Shown here in pieces: positions 24,055-36,600 of a DNA stretch of 64,000 nt. Every line of letters starts with the position of its first letter. Within the stretch, counting starts at the first letter, position 1. The position numbers and the translations under genes are program-made. This DNA comes from Steromphala cineraria. Its lineage: Eukaryota > Mollusca > Gastropoda > Trochida > Trochidae. The notes beneath the pieces are model-generated. The model was not told the DNA's origin and made no database searches. It saw only the letters and a list, made by a program, of their open reading frames with translations. The stretch lies in assembly GCA_916613615.1 (NCBI GenBank), contig OU744725.1, positions 63,744,575 through 63,808,574 on the forward strand. The letters run 5' to 3'.

Positions 24055-27000
24055 GATTTTTAGTTTTTGTATAACTGGCTTTAGATGCGACCCTAATGTA
24101 CAAGTTGAGCAGTTATTGTCATTTTGTTCCCACGATGAAATTTTCTTAATATGACATGGATTTGCTGAAAACTTTGCTCAAATGTACACAAAAACAAGTG
24201 CTATCTGCTGGTATAAACCAATCTTCTCACATATTTTGTAGTTTTTGTATAATTGGCTTTAGATGCGACCCTAATGTACAAGTTGAGCAGTTATTGTCAT
24301 TTTGTTCCCACGATGAAATTTTCTTAATATGACATGGATTTGCAGAAAACTTTGCTCAAATGTACACACAAACAAGTGCAATCTGCTGGTATAAACCAAT
24401 CTTCTCACAGATTTGTAGTTTTTGTATAATTGGCTTTAGATGCGACCCTAATGTACAAGTTGAGCAGTTATTGTCATTTTGTTCCCACGCTGAAATTTTC
24501 TTAATATGACATGGATTTGCTAAAGACTTTGCTCAAATGTACACAAAAACAAGTGCTATCTGCTGGTATAAACCAATCTTCTCACATATTTGTAGTTTTT
24601 GTATAACTGACTTTAGATGCGACCCTAATGTACAAGTTGAGCAGTTATTGTCATTTTGTTCCCACGCTGAAATTTTCTTAATATGACATGGATTTGCTAA
24701 AAATTTTGCTCAAATGTACACAAAAACAAGTGCTATCTGCTGGTATAAACCAATCTTCTCACATATTTTTAGTTTTTGTATAAGTGACTTTAGATGCGAC
24801 CCTAATGTACAAGTTGAGCAGTTATTGTCATTTTGTTCCCACGATGAATTTTTTTTAATATGACATGGATTTGCTAAAAACTTTGCTCAAATGTACACAA
24901 AAACAAGTGCTATCTGATGGTATAAACCAATCTTCTCACAGATTTTTAGTTTTCGTATAATTGGCTTTTGATGCGACCCTAATGTACAAGTTGGGCAGTT
25001 ATTGTCATTTTGTTCCCACGATGAAATTTTCTTAATATGACATGGATTTGCTAAAGACTTTGCTCAAATGTACACAAAAACAAGTGCTATCTGCTGGTAT
25101 AAACCAATCTTCTCACATATTTGTAGTTTTTGTATAAGTGACTTTAGATGCGACCCTAATGTACAAGTTGAGCAGTTATTGTCATTTTGTTCCCACGATG
25201 AAATTTTCTTAATATGACATGGATTTGCTAAAAACTTTGCTCAAATGTACACAAAAACAAGTGCTATCTGATGGTATAAACCAATCTTCTCACAGATTTG
25301 TAGTTTTTGTATAGTTGGCTTTTGATGCGACCCTAATGTACAAGTTGAGCAGTTATTGTCATTTTGTTCCCACGATGAAATTTTCTTAATATGACATGCA
25401 TTTGCAGAAAACTTTGCTCAATTGTAGACAAAAACAAGTGCTATCTTCTGGTATAAACCAATCTTCTCACAGATTTGTAGTTTTTGTATAATTGGCTTTA
25501 GATGCGACCCTAATTTACAAGTTGAGCAGTTATTGTCATTTTGTTCCCACGATGAAATTTTCTTAATATGACATGCATTTGCAGAAAACTTTGCTCAAAT
25601 GTACACAAAAACAAGTGCTATCTGCTGGTATAATCCAATCTTCTCACAGATTTGTAGTTTTTGTATAATTGGCTTTAGATGCGACCCTAATGTACAAGTT
25701 AAGCAGTTATTGTCATTTTGTTCCCACGATGAAATGTTCTTAATATGACATGCATTTGCAGAAAACTTTGCTCAAATGTACACAAAAACAAGTGCTATCT
25801 GCTGGTATAATCCAATCTTCTCACAGATTTGTAGTTTTTGTATAATTGGCTTTAGATGCGACCCTAATGTACAAGTTGAGCAGTTATTGTCATTTTGTTC
25901 CCACGATGAAATTTTCTTAATATGACATGGATTTGCAGAAGACTTTGCTCAAATGTACACAAAAACTAGTGCTATCTGCTGGTATAAACCAATCTTCTCA
26001 TGATTTTTAGTTTTTGTATAACTGGCTTTAGATGCGACCCTAATGTACAAGTTGAGCAGTTATTGTCATTTTGTTCCCACGATGAAATTTTCTTAATATG
26101 ACATGGATTTGCTGAAAACTTTGCTCAAATGTACACAAAAACAAGTGCTATCTGCTGGTATAAACCAATCTTCTCACATATTTGTAGTTTTTGTATAATT
26201 GGCTTTAGATACGACCCTAATGTACAAGTTGAGCAGTTATTGTCATTTTGTTCCCACGATGAAATTTTCTTAATATGACATGGATTTGCAGAAAACTTTG
26301 CTCAAATGTACACACAAACAAGTGCAATCTGCTGGTATAAACCAATCTTCTCACAGATTTGTAGTTTTTGTATAATTGGCTTTAGATGCGACCCTAATGT
26401 ACAAGTTGAGCAGTTATTGTCATTTTGTTCCCACGATGAAATTTTCTTAATATGACATGCATTTGCAGAAAACTTTGCTCAAATGTACACAAAAACAAGT
26501 GCTATCTGCTGGTATAATCCAATCTTCTCACAGATTTGTAGTTTTTGTATAATTGGCTTTAGATGCGACCCTAATTTACAAGTTGGGCAGTTATTGTCAT
26601 TTTGTTCCCACGATGAAATTTTCTTAATATGACATGGATTTGCAGAAGACTTTGCTCAAATGTACACAAAAACTAGTGCTATCTGCTGGTATAAACCAAT
26701 CTTCTCATGATTTTTAGTTTTTGTATAACTGGCTTTAGATGCGACCCTAATGTACAAGTTGAGCAGTTATTGTCATTTTGTTCCCACGATGAAATTTTCT
26801 AAATATGACATTGATTTGCTGAAAACTTTGCTCAAATGTACACAAAAACAAGTGCTATCTGCCAATGTAAACTAATCTTCTCACAGATTTGTAGTTTTCG
26901 TATAACTGACTTTAGATGCGACCCTAATGTACAAGTTGGGCAGTTATTGTCATTTTGTTCCCACGATGAAATTTTCTTAATATGACATGGATTTGCAGGA

Positions 27001-27768
27001 AACTTTGCTCAATTGTAGACAAAAACAAGTGCTATCTTCTGGTATAAACCAATCTTCTCACAGATTTGTAGTTTTTGTATAATTGGCTTTAGATGCGACC
27101 CTAATTTACAAGTTTAGCAGTTATTGTCATTTTGTTCCCACGATGAAATTTTCTTAATATGACATGCATTTGCAGAAAACTTTGCTCAAATGTACACAAA
27201 AACAAGTGCTATCTGCTGGTATAATCCAATCTTCTCACAGATTTGTAGTTTTTGTATAATTGGCTTTAGATGCGACCCTAATGTACAAGTTGAGCAGTTA
27301 TTGTCATTTTGTTCCCACGATGAAATTTTCTTAATATGACATGGATTTGCAGAAGACTTTGCTCAAATGTACACAAAAACTAGTGCTATCTGCTGGTATA
27401 AACCAATCTTCTCATGATTTTTAGTTTTTGTATAACTGGCTTTAGATGCGACCCTAATGTACAAGTTGAGCAGTTATTGTCATTTTGTTCCCACGATGAA
27501 ATTTTCTTAATATGACATGCATTTGCTGAAAACTTTGCTCAAATGTACACAAAAACAAGTGCTATCTTCTGGTATAAACCAATCTTCTCACATATTTGTA
27601 GTTTTTGTATAATTGGCTTTAGATGCGACCCTAATGTACAAGTTGAGCAGTTATTGTCATTTTGTTCCCACGATGAAATTTTCTTAATATGACATGGATT
27701 TGCAGAAAACTTTGCTCAAATGTACACACAAACAAGTGCAATCTGCTGGTATAAACCAATCTTCTCAC

Positions 27769-29065
27769 AGATTTGTAGTTTTTGTATAATTGGCTTTAGA
27801 TGCGACCCTAATGTACAAGTTGAGCAGTTATTGTCATTTTGTTCCCACCCTGAAATTTTCTTAATATGACATGGATTTGCTAAAAACTTTGCTCAAATGT
27901 ACACAAAAACAAGTGCTATCTGCTGGTATAAACCAATCTTCTCACATATATTTAGTTTTTGTATCAGTGACTTTAGATGCGACCCTAATGTACAAGTTGA
28001 GCAGTTATTGTCATTTTGTTCCCACGATGAAATTTTTTTAATATGACATGGATTTGCTAAAAACTTTGCTCAAATGTACACAAAAACAAGTGCTATCTGA
28101 TGGTATAAACCAATCTTCTCACAGATTTTTAGTTTTCGTATAATTGGCTTTTGATGCGACCCTAATGTACAAGTTGGGCAGTTATTGTCATTTTGTTCCC
28201 ACGATGAAATTTTCTTAATATGACATGGATTTGCTAAAGACTTTGCTCAAATGTACACACAAACAAGTGCTATCTGATGGTATAAACCAATCTTCTCACA
28301 GATTTTTAGTTTTTGTATAGTTGGCTTTAGATGCGACCCTACTGTACAAGTTGAGCAGTTATTGTCATTTTGTTCCCACGATGAAATTTTCTTAATATGA
28401 CATGGATTTGCTGAAAACTTTGCTCAAATGTACACAAAAACAAGTGCTATCTTCTGGTATAAACCAATCTTCTCACATATTTGTAGTTTTTGTATAATTG
28501 GCTTTAGATGCGACCCTAATGTACAAGTTGAGCAGTTATTGTCATTTTGTTCCCACGATGAAATTTTCTTAATATGACATGGATTTGCAGAAAACTTTGC
28601 TCAAATGTACACACAAACAAGTGCAATCTGCTGGTATAAACCAATCTTATCACAGATTTGTAGTTTTTGTATAATTGGCTTTAGATGCGACCCTAATGTA
28701 CAAGTTGAGCAGTTATTGTCATTTTGTTCCCACGCTGAAATTTTCTTAATATGACATGGATTTGCTAAAAACTTTGCTCAAATGTACACAAAAACAAGTG
28801 CTATCTGCTGGTATAAACCAATCTTCTCACATATTTTTAGTTTTTGTATCAGTGACTTTAGATGCGACCCTAATGTACAAGTTGAGCAGTTATTGTCATT
28901 TTGTTCCCACGATGAAATTTTTTTAATATGACATGGATTTGCTAAAAACTTTGCTCAAATGTACACAAAAACAAGTGCTATCTGATGGTATAAACCAATC
29001 TTCTCACAGATTTTTAGTTTTCGTATAATTGGCTTTTGATGCGACCCTAATGTACAAGTTGGGCA
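27769..29065 (+). repeat. Block duplicated at 31839-33135
   Basis: The block repeats 4070 bp downstream (23 monomers less one base). It carries the rare cccaccctgaaat, catatatttag, tatcagtgac and aaatttttttaat variants in the same order. Inside it, the monomers at 27769 and 28654 start a 5-monomer (885-bp) sub-repeat in which tatcagtgac recurs. Differences seen between the two long copies include ccctactgtac near 28340 and caatcttatcac near 28648. Confidence 0.8.
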
Positions 29066-31838
29066 GTTATTGTCATTTTGTTCCCACGATGAAATTTTCT
29101 TAATATGACATGGATTTGCTAAAGACTTTGCTCAAATGTACACAAAAACAAGTGCTATCTGCTGGTATAAACCAATCTTCTCACATATTTGTAGTTTTTG
29201 TATAACTGACTTTAGATGCGACCCTAATGTACAAGTTGAGCAGTTATTGTCATTTTGTTCCCACGCTGAAATTTTCTTAATATGACATGGATTTGCTAAA
29301 AACTTTGCTCAAATGTACACAAAAACAAGTGCTATCTGCTGGTATAAACCAATCTTCTCACATATTTGTAGTTTTTGTATAAGTGACTTTAGATGCGACC
29401 CTAATGTACAAGTTGAGCAGTTATTGTCATTTTGTTCCCACGATGAAATTTTCTTAATATGACATGGATTTGCTAAAAACTTTGCTCAAATGTACACAAA
29501 AACAAGTGCTAGCTGATGGTATAAACCAATCTTCTCACAGATTTTTAGTTTTTGTATAGTTGGCTTTAGATGCGACCCTAATGTACAAGTTGAGCAGTTA
29601 TTGTCATTTTGTTCCCACGATTAAATTTTCTTAATATGACATGCATTTGCAGAAAACTTTGCTCAATCGTAGACAAAAACAAGTGCTATCTTCTGGTATA
29701 AACCAATCTTCTCACAGATTTGTAGTTTTTGTATAATTGGCTTTAGATGCGACCCTAATGTACAAGTTGAGCAGTTATTGTCATTTTGTTCCCACGATGA
29801 AATTTTCTTAATATGACATGGATTTGCAGAAAACTTTGCTCAAATGTACACAAAAACAAGTGCTATCTGCCGATGCCAACCAATCTTCTCACAGATTTTT
29901 AGTTTGTGTATAATTGGCTTTAGATGCGACCCTAATGTACAAGTTGAGCAGTTATTGTCATTTTGTTCCCACGATGAAATTTTCTTAATATGACATGCAT
30001 TTGCAGAAAACTTTGCTCAATCGTAGACAAAAACAAGTGCTATCTGCTGGTATAAACCAATCTTCTCACAGATTTGTAGTTTTTGTATAATTGGCTTTAG
30101 ATGCGACCCTAATGTACAAGTTGAGCAGTTATTGTCATTTTGTTCCCACGATGAAATGTTCTTAATATGACATGGATTTGCTAAAAACTTTGCTCAAATG
30201 TACACAAAAACAAGTGCTATCTGCTGGTATAAACCAATCTTCTCACAGATTTTTAGTTTTCGTATAATTGGCTTTTGATGCGACCCTAATGTACAAGTTG
30301 GACAGTTATTGTCATTTTGTTCCCACGATGAAATTTTCTTAATATGACATGGATTTGCTAAAGACTTTGCTCAAATGTACACAAAAACAAGTGCTATCTG
30401 CTGGTATAAACCAATCTTCTCACATATTTGTAGTTTTTGTATAACTGACTTTAGATGCGACCCTAATGTACAAGTTGAGCAGTTATTGTCATTTTGTTCC
30501 CACGATGAAATTTTCTTAATATGACATGGATTTGCTAAAAACTTTGCTCAAATGTACACAAAAACAAGTGCTATCTGCTGGTATAAACCAATCTTCTCAC
30601 ATATTTGTAGTTTTTGTATAAGTGACTTTAGATGCGACCCTAATGTACAAGTTGAGCAGTTATTGTCATTTTGTTCCCACGATGAAATTTTCTTAATATG
30701 ACATGGATTTGCTAAAAACTTTGCTCAAATGTACACAAAAACAAGTGCTATCTGATGGTATAAACCAATCTTCTCACAGATTTTTAGTTTTTGTATAGTT
30801 GGCTTTAGATGCGACCCTAATGTACAAGTTGAGCAGTTATTGTCATTTTGTTCCCACGATGAAATTTTCTTAATATGACATGGATTTGCAGAAAACTTTG
30901 CTCAATCGTAGACAAAAACAAGTGCTATCTTCTGGTATAAACCAATCTTCTCACAGATTTGTAGTTTTTGTATAATTGGCTTTAGATGCGACCCTAATGT
31001 ACAAGTTGAGCAGTTATTGTCATTTTGTTCCCACGATGAAATTTTCTTAATATGACATGGATTTGCAGAAAACTTTGCTCAAATGTACACAAAAACAAGT
31101 GCTATCTGCTGATGCCAACCAATGTTCTCACAGATTTGTAGTTTGTGTATAATTGGCTTTAGATGCGACACTAATGTACAAGTTGAGCAGTTATTATCAT
31201 TTTGTTCCCACGATGAAGTGTTCTTAATATGACATGGATTTGCAGAAAACTTTGCTCAAATGTACACAAAAACAAGTGCTATCTGCTGGTATAAACCAAT
31301 CTTCTCACAGATTTGTAGTTTTTGTATAATTGGCTTTAGATGCGACCCTAATGTACAAGTTGAGCAGTTATTGTCATTTTGTTCCCACGATGAAATTTTC
31401 TTAATATGACATGGATTTGCAGAAGACTTTGCTCAAATGTACACAAAAACTAGTGCTATCTGCTGGTATAAACCAATCTTCTCATGATTTTTAGTTTTTG
31501 TATAACTGGCTTTAGATGCGACCCTAATGTACAAGTTGAGCAGTTATTGTCATTTTGTTCCCACGATGAAATTTTCTTAATATGACATGGATTTGCTGAA
31601 AACTTTGCTCAAATGTACACACAAACAAGTGCAATCTGCTGGTATAAACCAATCTTCTCACAGATTTGTAGTTTTTGTATAATTGGCTTTAGATGCGACC
31701 CTAATGTACAAGTTGAGCAGTTATTGTCATTTTGTTCCCACGATGAAATTTTCTTAATATGACATGGATTTGCAGAAAACTTTGCTCAAATGTACACACA
31801 AACAAGTGCAATCTGCTGGTATAAACAAATTTTCTCAC

Positions 31839-33135
31839 AGATTTGTAGTTTTTGTATAATTGGCTTTAGATGCGACACTAATGTACAAGTTGAGCAGTTA
31901 TTGTCATTTTGTTCCCACCCTGAAATTTTCTTAATATGACATGGATTTGCTAAAAACTTTGCTCAAATGTACACAAAAACAAGTGCTATCTGCTGGTATA
32001 AACCAATCTTCTCACATATATTTAGTTTTTGTATCAGTGACTTTAGATGCGACCCTAATGTACAAGTTGAGCAGTTATTGTCATTTTGTTCCCACGATGA
32101 AATTTTTTTAATATGACATGGATTTGCTAAAAACTTTGCTCAAATGTACACAAAAACAAGTGCTATCTGATGGTATAAACCAATCTTCTCACAGATTTTT
32201 AGTTTTCGTATAATTGGCTTTTGATGCGACCCTAATGTACAAGTTGGGCAGTTATTGTCATTTTGTTCCCACGATGAAATTTTCTTAATATGACATGGAT
32301 TTGCTAAAGACTTTGCTCAAATGTACACACAAACAAGTGCTATCTGATGGTATAAACCAATCTTCTCACAGATTTTTAGTTTTTGTATAGTTGGCTTTAG
32401 ATGCGACCCTAATGTACAAGTTGAGCAGTTATTGTCATTTTGTTCCCACGATGAAATTTTCTTAATATGACATGGATTTGCTGAAAACTTTGCTCAAATG
32501 TACACAAAAACAAGTGCTATCTTCTGGTATAAACCAATCTTCTCACATATTTGTAGTTTTTGTATAATTGGCTTTAGATGCGACCCTAATGTACAAGTTG
32601 AGCAGTTATTGTCATTTTGTTCCCACGATGAAATTTTCTTAATATGACATGGATTTGCAGAAAACTTTGCTCAAATGTACACACAAACAAGTGCAATCTG
32701 CTGGTATAAACCAATCTTCTCACAGATTTGTAGTTTTTGTATAATTGGCTTTAGATGCGACCCTAATGTACAAGTTGAGCAGTTATTGTCATTTTGTTCC
32801 CACGCTGAAATTTTCTTAATATGACATGGATTTGCTAAAAACTTTGCTCAAATGTACACAAAAACAAGTGCTATCTGCTGGTATAAACCAATCTTCTCAC
32901 ATATTTTTAGTTTTTGTATCAGTGACTTTAGATGCGACCCTAATGTACAAGTTGAGCAGTTATTGTCATTTTGTTCCCACGATGAATTTTTTTTAATATG
33001 ACATGGATTTGCTAAAAACTTTGCTCAAATGTACACAAAAACAAGTGCTATCTGATGGTATAAACCAATCTTCTCACAGATTTTTAGTTTTCGTATAATT
33101 GGCTTTTGATGCGACCCTAATGTACAAGTTGGGCA
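31839..33135 (+). repeat. Second copy of the 27769 block, cut by the gap
   Basis: It matches 27769-29065 monomer for monomer, including cccaccctgaaat at the start and two tatcagtgac monomers. Copy-specific changes are taaacaaattttctc, cgacacta and gatgaattttttttaat near 32984. The match is still running when the N run begins, so the true end of the duplication is hidden. Confidence 0.8.
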
Positions 33136-33635
33136 NNNNNNNNNNNNNNNNNNNNNNNNNNNNNNNNNNNNNNNNNNNNNNNNNNNNNNNNNNNNNNNNN
33201 NNNNNNNNNNNNNNNNNNNNNNNNNNNNNNNNNNNNNNNNNNNNNNNNNNNNNNNNNNNNNNNNNNNNNNNNNNNNNNNNNNNNNNNNNNNNNNNNNNNN
33301 NNNNNNNNNNNNNNNNNNNNNNNNNNNNNNNNNNNNNNNNNNNNNNNNNNNNNNNNNNNNNNNNNNNNNNNNNNNNNNNNNNNNNNNNNNNNNNNNNNNN
33401 NNNNNNNNNNNNNNNNNNNNNNNNNNNNNNNNNNNNNNNNNNNNNNNNNNNNNNNNNNNNNNNNNNNNNNNNNNNNNNNNNNNNNNNNNNNNNNNNNNNN
33501 NNNNNNNNNNNNNNNNNNNNNNNNNNNNNNNNNNNNNNNNNNNNNNNNNNNNNNNNNNNNNNNNNNNNNNNNNNNNNNNNNNNNNNNNNNNNNNNNNNNN
33601 NNNNNNNNNNNNNNNNNNNNNNNNNNNNNNNNNNN
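33136..33635. other. Assembly gap, 500 N
   Basis: This is a run of exactly 500 N inside the satellite. The last boundary motif before it begins at 33078 and the first after it at 33685. That is 607 bp, or three 177-bp units plus 76 bp, so the gap length does not keep the repeat register. A size near 424 or 601 bp, or those plus or minus whole monomers, would keep it. The round number suggests a placeholder rather than a measured size. Monomer composition changes abruptly across it. Confidence 0.99.
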
Positions 33636-36600
33636 ATGTACACAAAAACAAGTGCTATCTGCTGGTATAAACCAATCTTCTCACAGATTTGTAGTTTTTG
33701 TATAATTGGCTTTAGATGCGACCCTAATGTACAAGTTGAGCAGTTATTGTCATTTTGTTCCCACGATGAACTTTTTATAATATGACATGGATTTGCAGAA
33801 GACTTTGCTCAAATGTACACAAAAACAAGTGCTATCTGCTAATGTAAACTAATCTTCTCACAGATTTGTAGTTTTTGAATAATTGGCTTTAGATGCGAAC
33901 CTAATGTACAAGTTGAGCAGTTATTGTCATTTTGTTCCCACGATGAAATTTTCATAATATGACATTGATTTGCAGAAAACTTTGCTCAAAGGTACACACA
34001 AACAAGTGCTATCTGCTGGTATAAACCAATCTTCTCACAGATTTTTAGTTTTTGTATAATTGGCTTTAGATGCGACCCTAATGTACAAGTTGAGCAGTTA
34101 TTGTCATTTTGTTCCCACGATGAAATTTTCTTAATATGACATGGATTTGCAGAAAACTTTGCTCAAATGTACACAAAAACAAGTGCTATCTGCTAATGTA
34201 AACTAATCTTCTCACAGATTTGTAGTTTTTGTATAACTGACTTTAGATGCGAACCTAATGTACAAGTTGAGCAGTTATTGTCATTTTGTTCCCACGATGA
34301 AATTTTCTTAATATGACATGGATTTGCAGAAAACTTTGCTCAAATGTACAAAAACAAGTGCTATCTGCTGGTATAAACCAATCTTCTCACATAATTGTAG
34401 TTTTTGAATAATTGGCTTTAGATGCGACCCTAATGTACAAGTTGAGCAGTTATTGTCATTTTGTTCCCATGATGAAATTTTCATAATATGACATGGATTT
34501 GCAGAAAACTTTGCTCAATCGTAGACAAAAAAAAGTGCTATCTGCTGGTATAAACCAATCTTCTCACAGATATTTAGTTTTTGTAAAACTGGCTTTAGAT
34601 GCGACCCTAATGTACAAGTTGAGCAGTTATTGTTATTTTGTTCCCACGATGAACTTTTCTTAATATGACATGGATTTGCAGAAAACTTTGCTCAAATGTA
34701 CACAACAACAAGTGCTATCTGCTAATGTAAACTAATCTTCTCACAGATTTGTAGTTTTTGTATAACTGACTTTAGATGCGAACCTAATGTACAAGTTGAG
34801 CAGTTATTGTCATTTTGTTCCCACGATGAAATTTTCATAATATGACAGGGATTTGCAGAAAACTTTGCTCAATCGTAGACAAAAACAAGTGCTTTCTGCT
34901 GGTATAAACTAATCTTCTCACAGATATTTAGTTTTTGTATAATTGGCTTTAGATGCGACTCTAATGTACATGTTGAGCTGTTATTGTCATTTTGTTCCCA
35001 CGATGAAATTTTCTTAATATGACATGGATTTGCAGAAAACTTTGCTCAAATGTACACAAAAACATGTGCTATCTGCTGGTATAAACCAATCTTCTCACAG
35101 ATTTGTAGTTTTTGTATAATTGGCTTTAGATGCGACCCTAATGTACAAGTTGAGCAGTTTTTGTCATTTTGTTCCCACGATGAAATGTTCTTAATATGAC
35201 ATGGATTTGCAGAAGACTTTGCTCAAATGTACACAAAAACAAGTGCTATATGCTGGTATAAACCAATCTTCTCACATATTTGTCGTATTTGTATAATTGG
35301 CTTTAGATGCGACCCTAATGTACAAGTTGAGCAGTTTTTGTCATTTTGTTCCCACGATGAACTTTTCTTAATATGACATGGATTTGCAGAAAACTTTGCT
35401 CAAATGTACAAAAAAAAAGTGCTATCTGCTGGTATAAACCAATCTTCTCACAGATTTGTAGTTTTTGTATAATTGGCTTTAGATGCGACCCTAATGTACA
35501 AGTTGAGCAGTTATTGTCATTTTGTTCCCATGATGAAATGTTCATAATATGACATGGATTTGCAGAAAACTTTGCTTAATCGTAGACAAAAACAAGTGCT
35601 ATCTGCTGGTATAAACCAATCTTCTCACAGATCTTTAGTTTTTGTATAATTGGCTTTAGATGCGACCCTAATGTACATGTTGAGCAGTTATTGTCATTTT
35701 GTTCCCACGATGAAATGTTCTAAATATGACATGGATTTGCAGAAAACTTTGCTCAAATGTACACAAAAAAAAGTGCTATCTGCTGGTATAAACCAATCTT
35801 CTCACAGATTTGTAGTTTTTGTATAATTGGCTTTAGATTCGACCCTAATGTACAAGTTGAGCAGTTATTGTCATTTTGTTCCCATGATGAAATGTTCATA
35901 ATATGACATGGATTTGCAGAAAACTTTGCTTAATCGTAGACAAAAACAAGTGCTATCTGCTGGTATAAACCAATCTTCTCACAGATCTTTAGTTTTTGTA
36001 TAATTGGCTTTAGATGCGACCCTAATGTACAAGTTGAGCAGTTATTGTCATTATGTTCCCACGATGAAATTTTCTTAATGTGACATGGATTTGCAGAAGA
36101 CTTTGCTCAAATGTACACAAAAACATGTGCTATATGCTGGTATAAGCCAATCTTCTCACATATGTGTAGTTTTTGTATAATTGGCTTTAGATGCGACCCT
36201 AATGTACAAGTTGAGCAGTTATTGTCATTTTGTTCCCACGATGAAATTTTCTTAATATGACATGAATTTCCAGAAAACTTTGCTCAAAAGTACACAAAAG
36301 CAAGTGCTATCTGCTGGTATAAACCAATCTTCTCACAGATTTGTAGTTTTTGTATAATTGGCTTTAGATGCGACACTTATGTACAAGTTGAGCAGTTATT
36401 GTCATTTTGTTCCCACGATGAAATTTTCTTAATATGACATGGATTTGCAGAAAACTTTGCTCAAATGTACACAAAAACAAGTGCTATCTGCTGGTATAAA
36501 CCAATCTTCTCACAGATTTGTAGTTTTTGTATAATTGGCTTTAGATGCGACCCTAATGTACAAGTTGAGCAGTTTTTGTCATTTTGTTCCCACGATGAAA

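Larger units (their letters stand above)
1..33135 (+). repeat. Left satellite array, about 187 tandem 177-bp monomers
   Basis: Uninterrupted head-to-tail monomers, all in the same orientation. The boundary motif (ctcac then agattt) recurs at 1, 178, 355, 532, 709 and so on, which fixes the period at 177 bp. Monomers differ at clustered diagnostic sites: the boundary (cacagattt, cacatattt, cccagattt or catgattt), positions 12-30 (tttttgtataattggc, ttttcgtataattggc, aactgac, aagtgac, agttggc), 53-58 (gagcag, gggcag, tagcag), 82-88 (atgaaat or ctgaaat), 104-118 (ggat, gcat or gaat followed by gcagaaaac, gcagaagac, gctaaaaac or gctgaaaac) and 127-155 (caaatgtacac, caattgtagac, acacacaaac, tgatgg, ttctgg). 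Left-specific markers are the 176-bp catgattttt type and the ttttcgtataattgg plus gttgggcag type. I saw no gene, transposon or unrelated insertion. Centromeric or heterochromatic satellite is the inferred class; location on a chromosome cannot be read from the sequence. Confidence 0.98.

Noticed and set aside
33025..33785. Three apparent long open frames over the gap (208, 189 and 228 codons)
   Set aside because: Almost all codons are N. The real bases at both ends are ordinary satellite.
35315..35545. Minus-strand 76-codon open frame
   Set aside because: It is made of satellite monomers only, with a frame shift caused by an indel in gtacaaaaaaaagtgc. There is no coding signature and no conserved protein motif.
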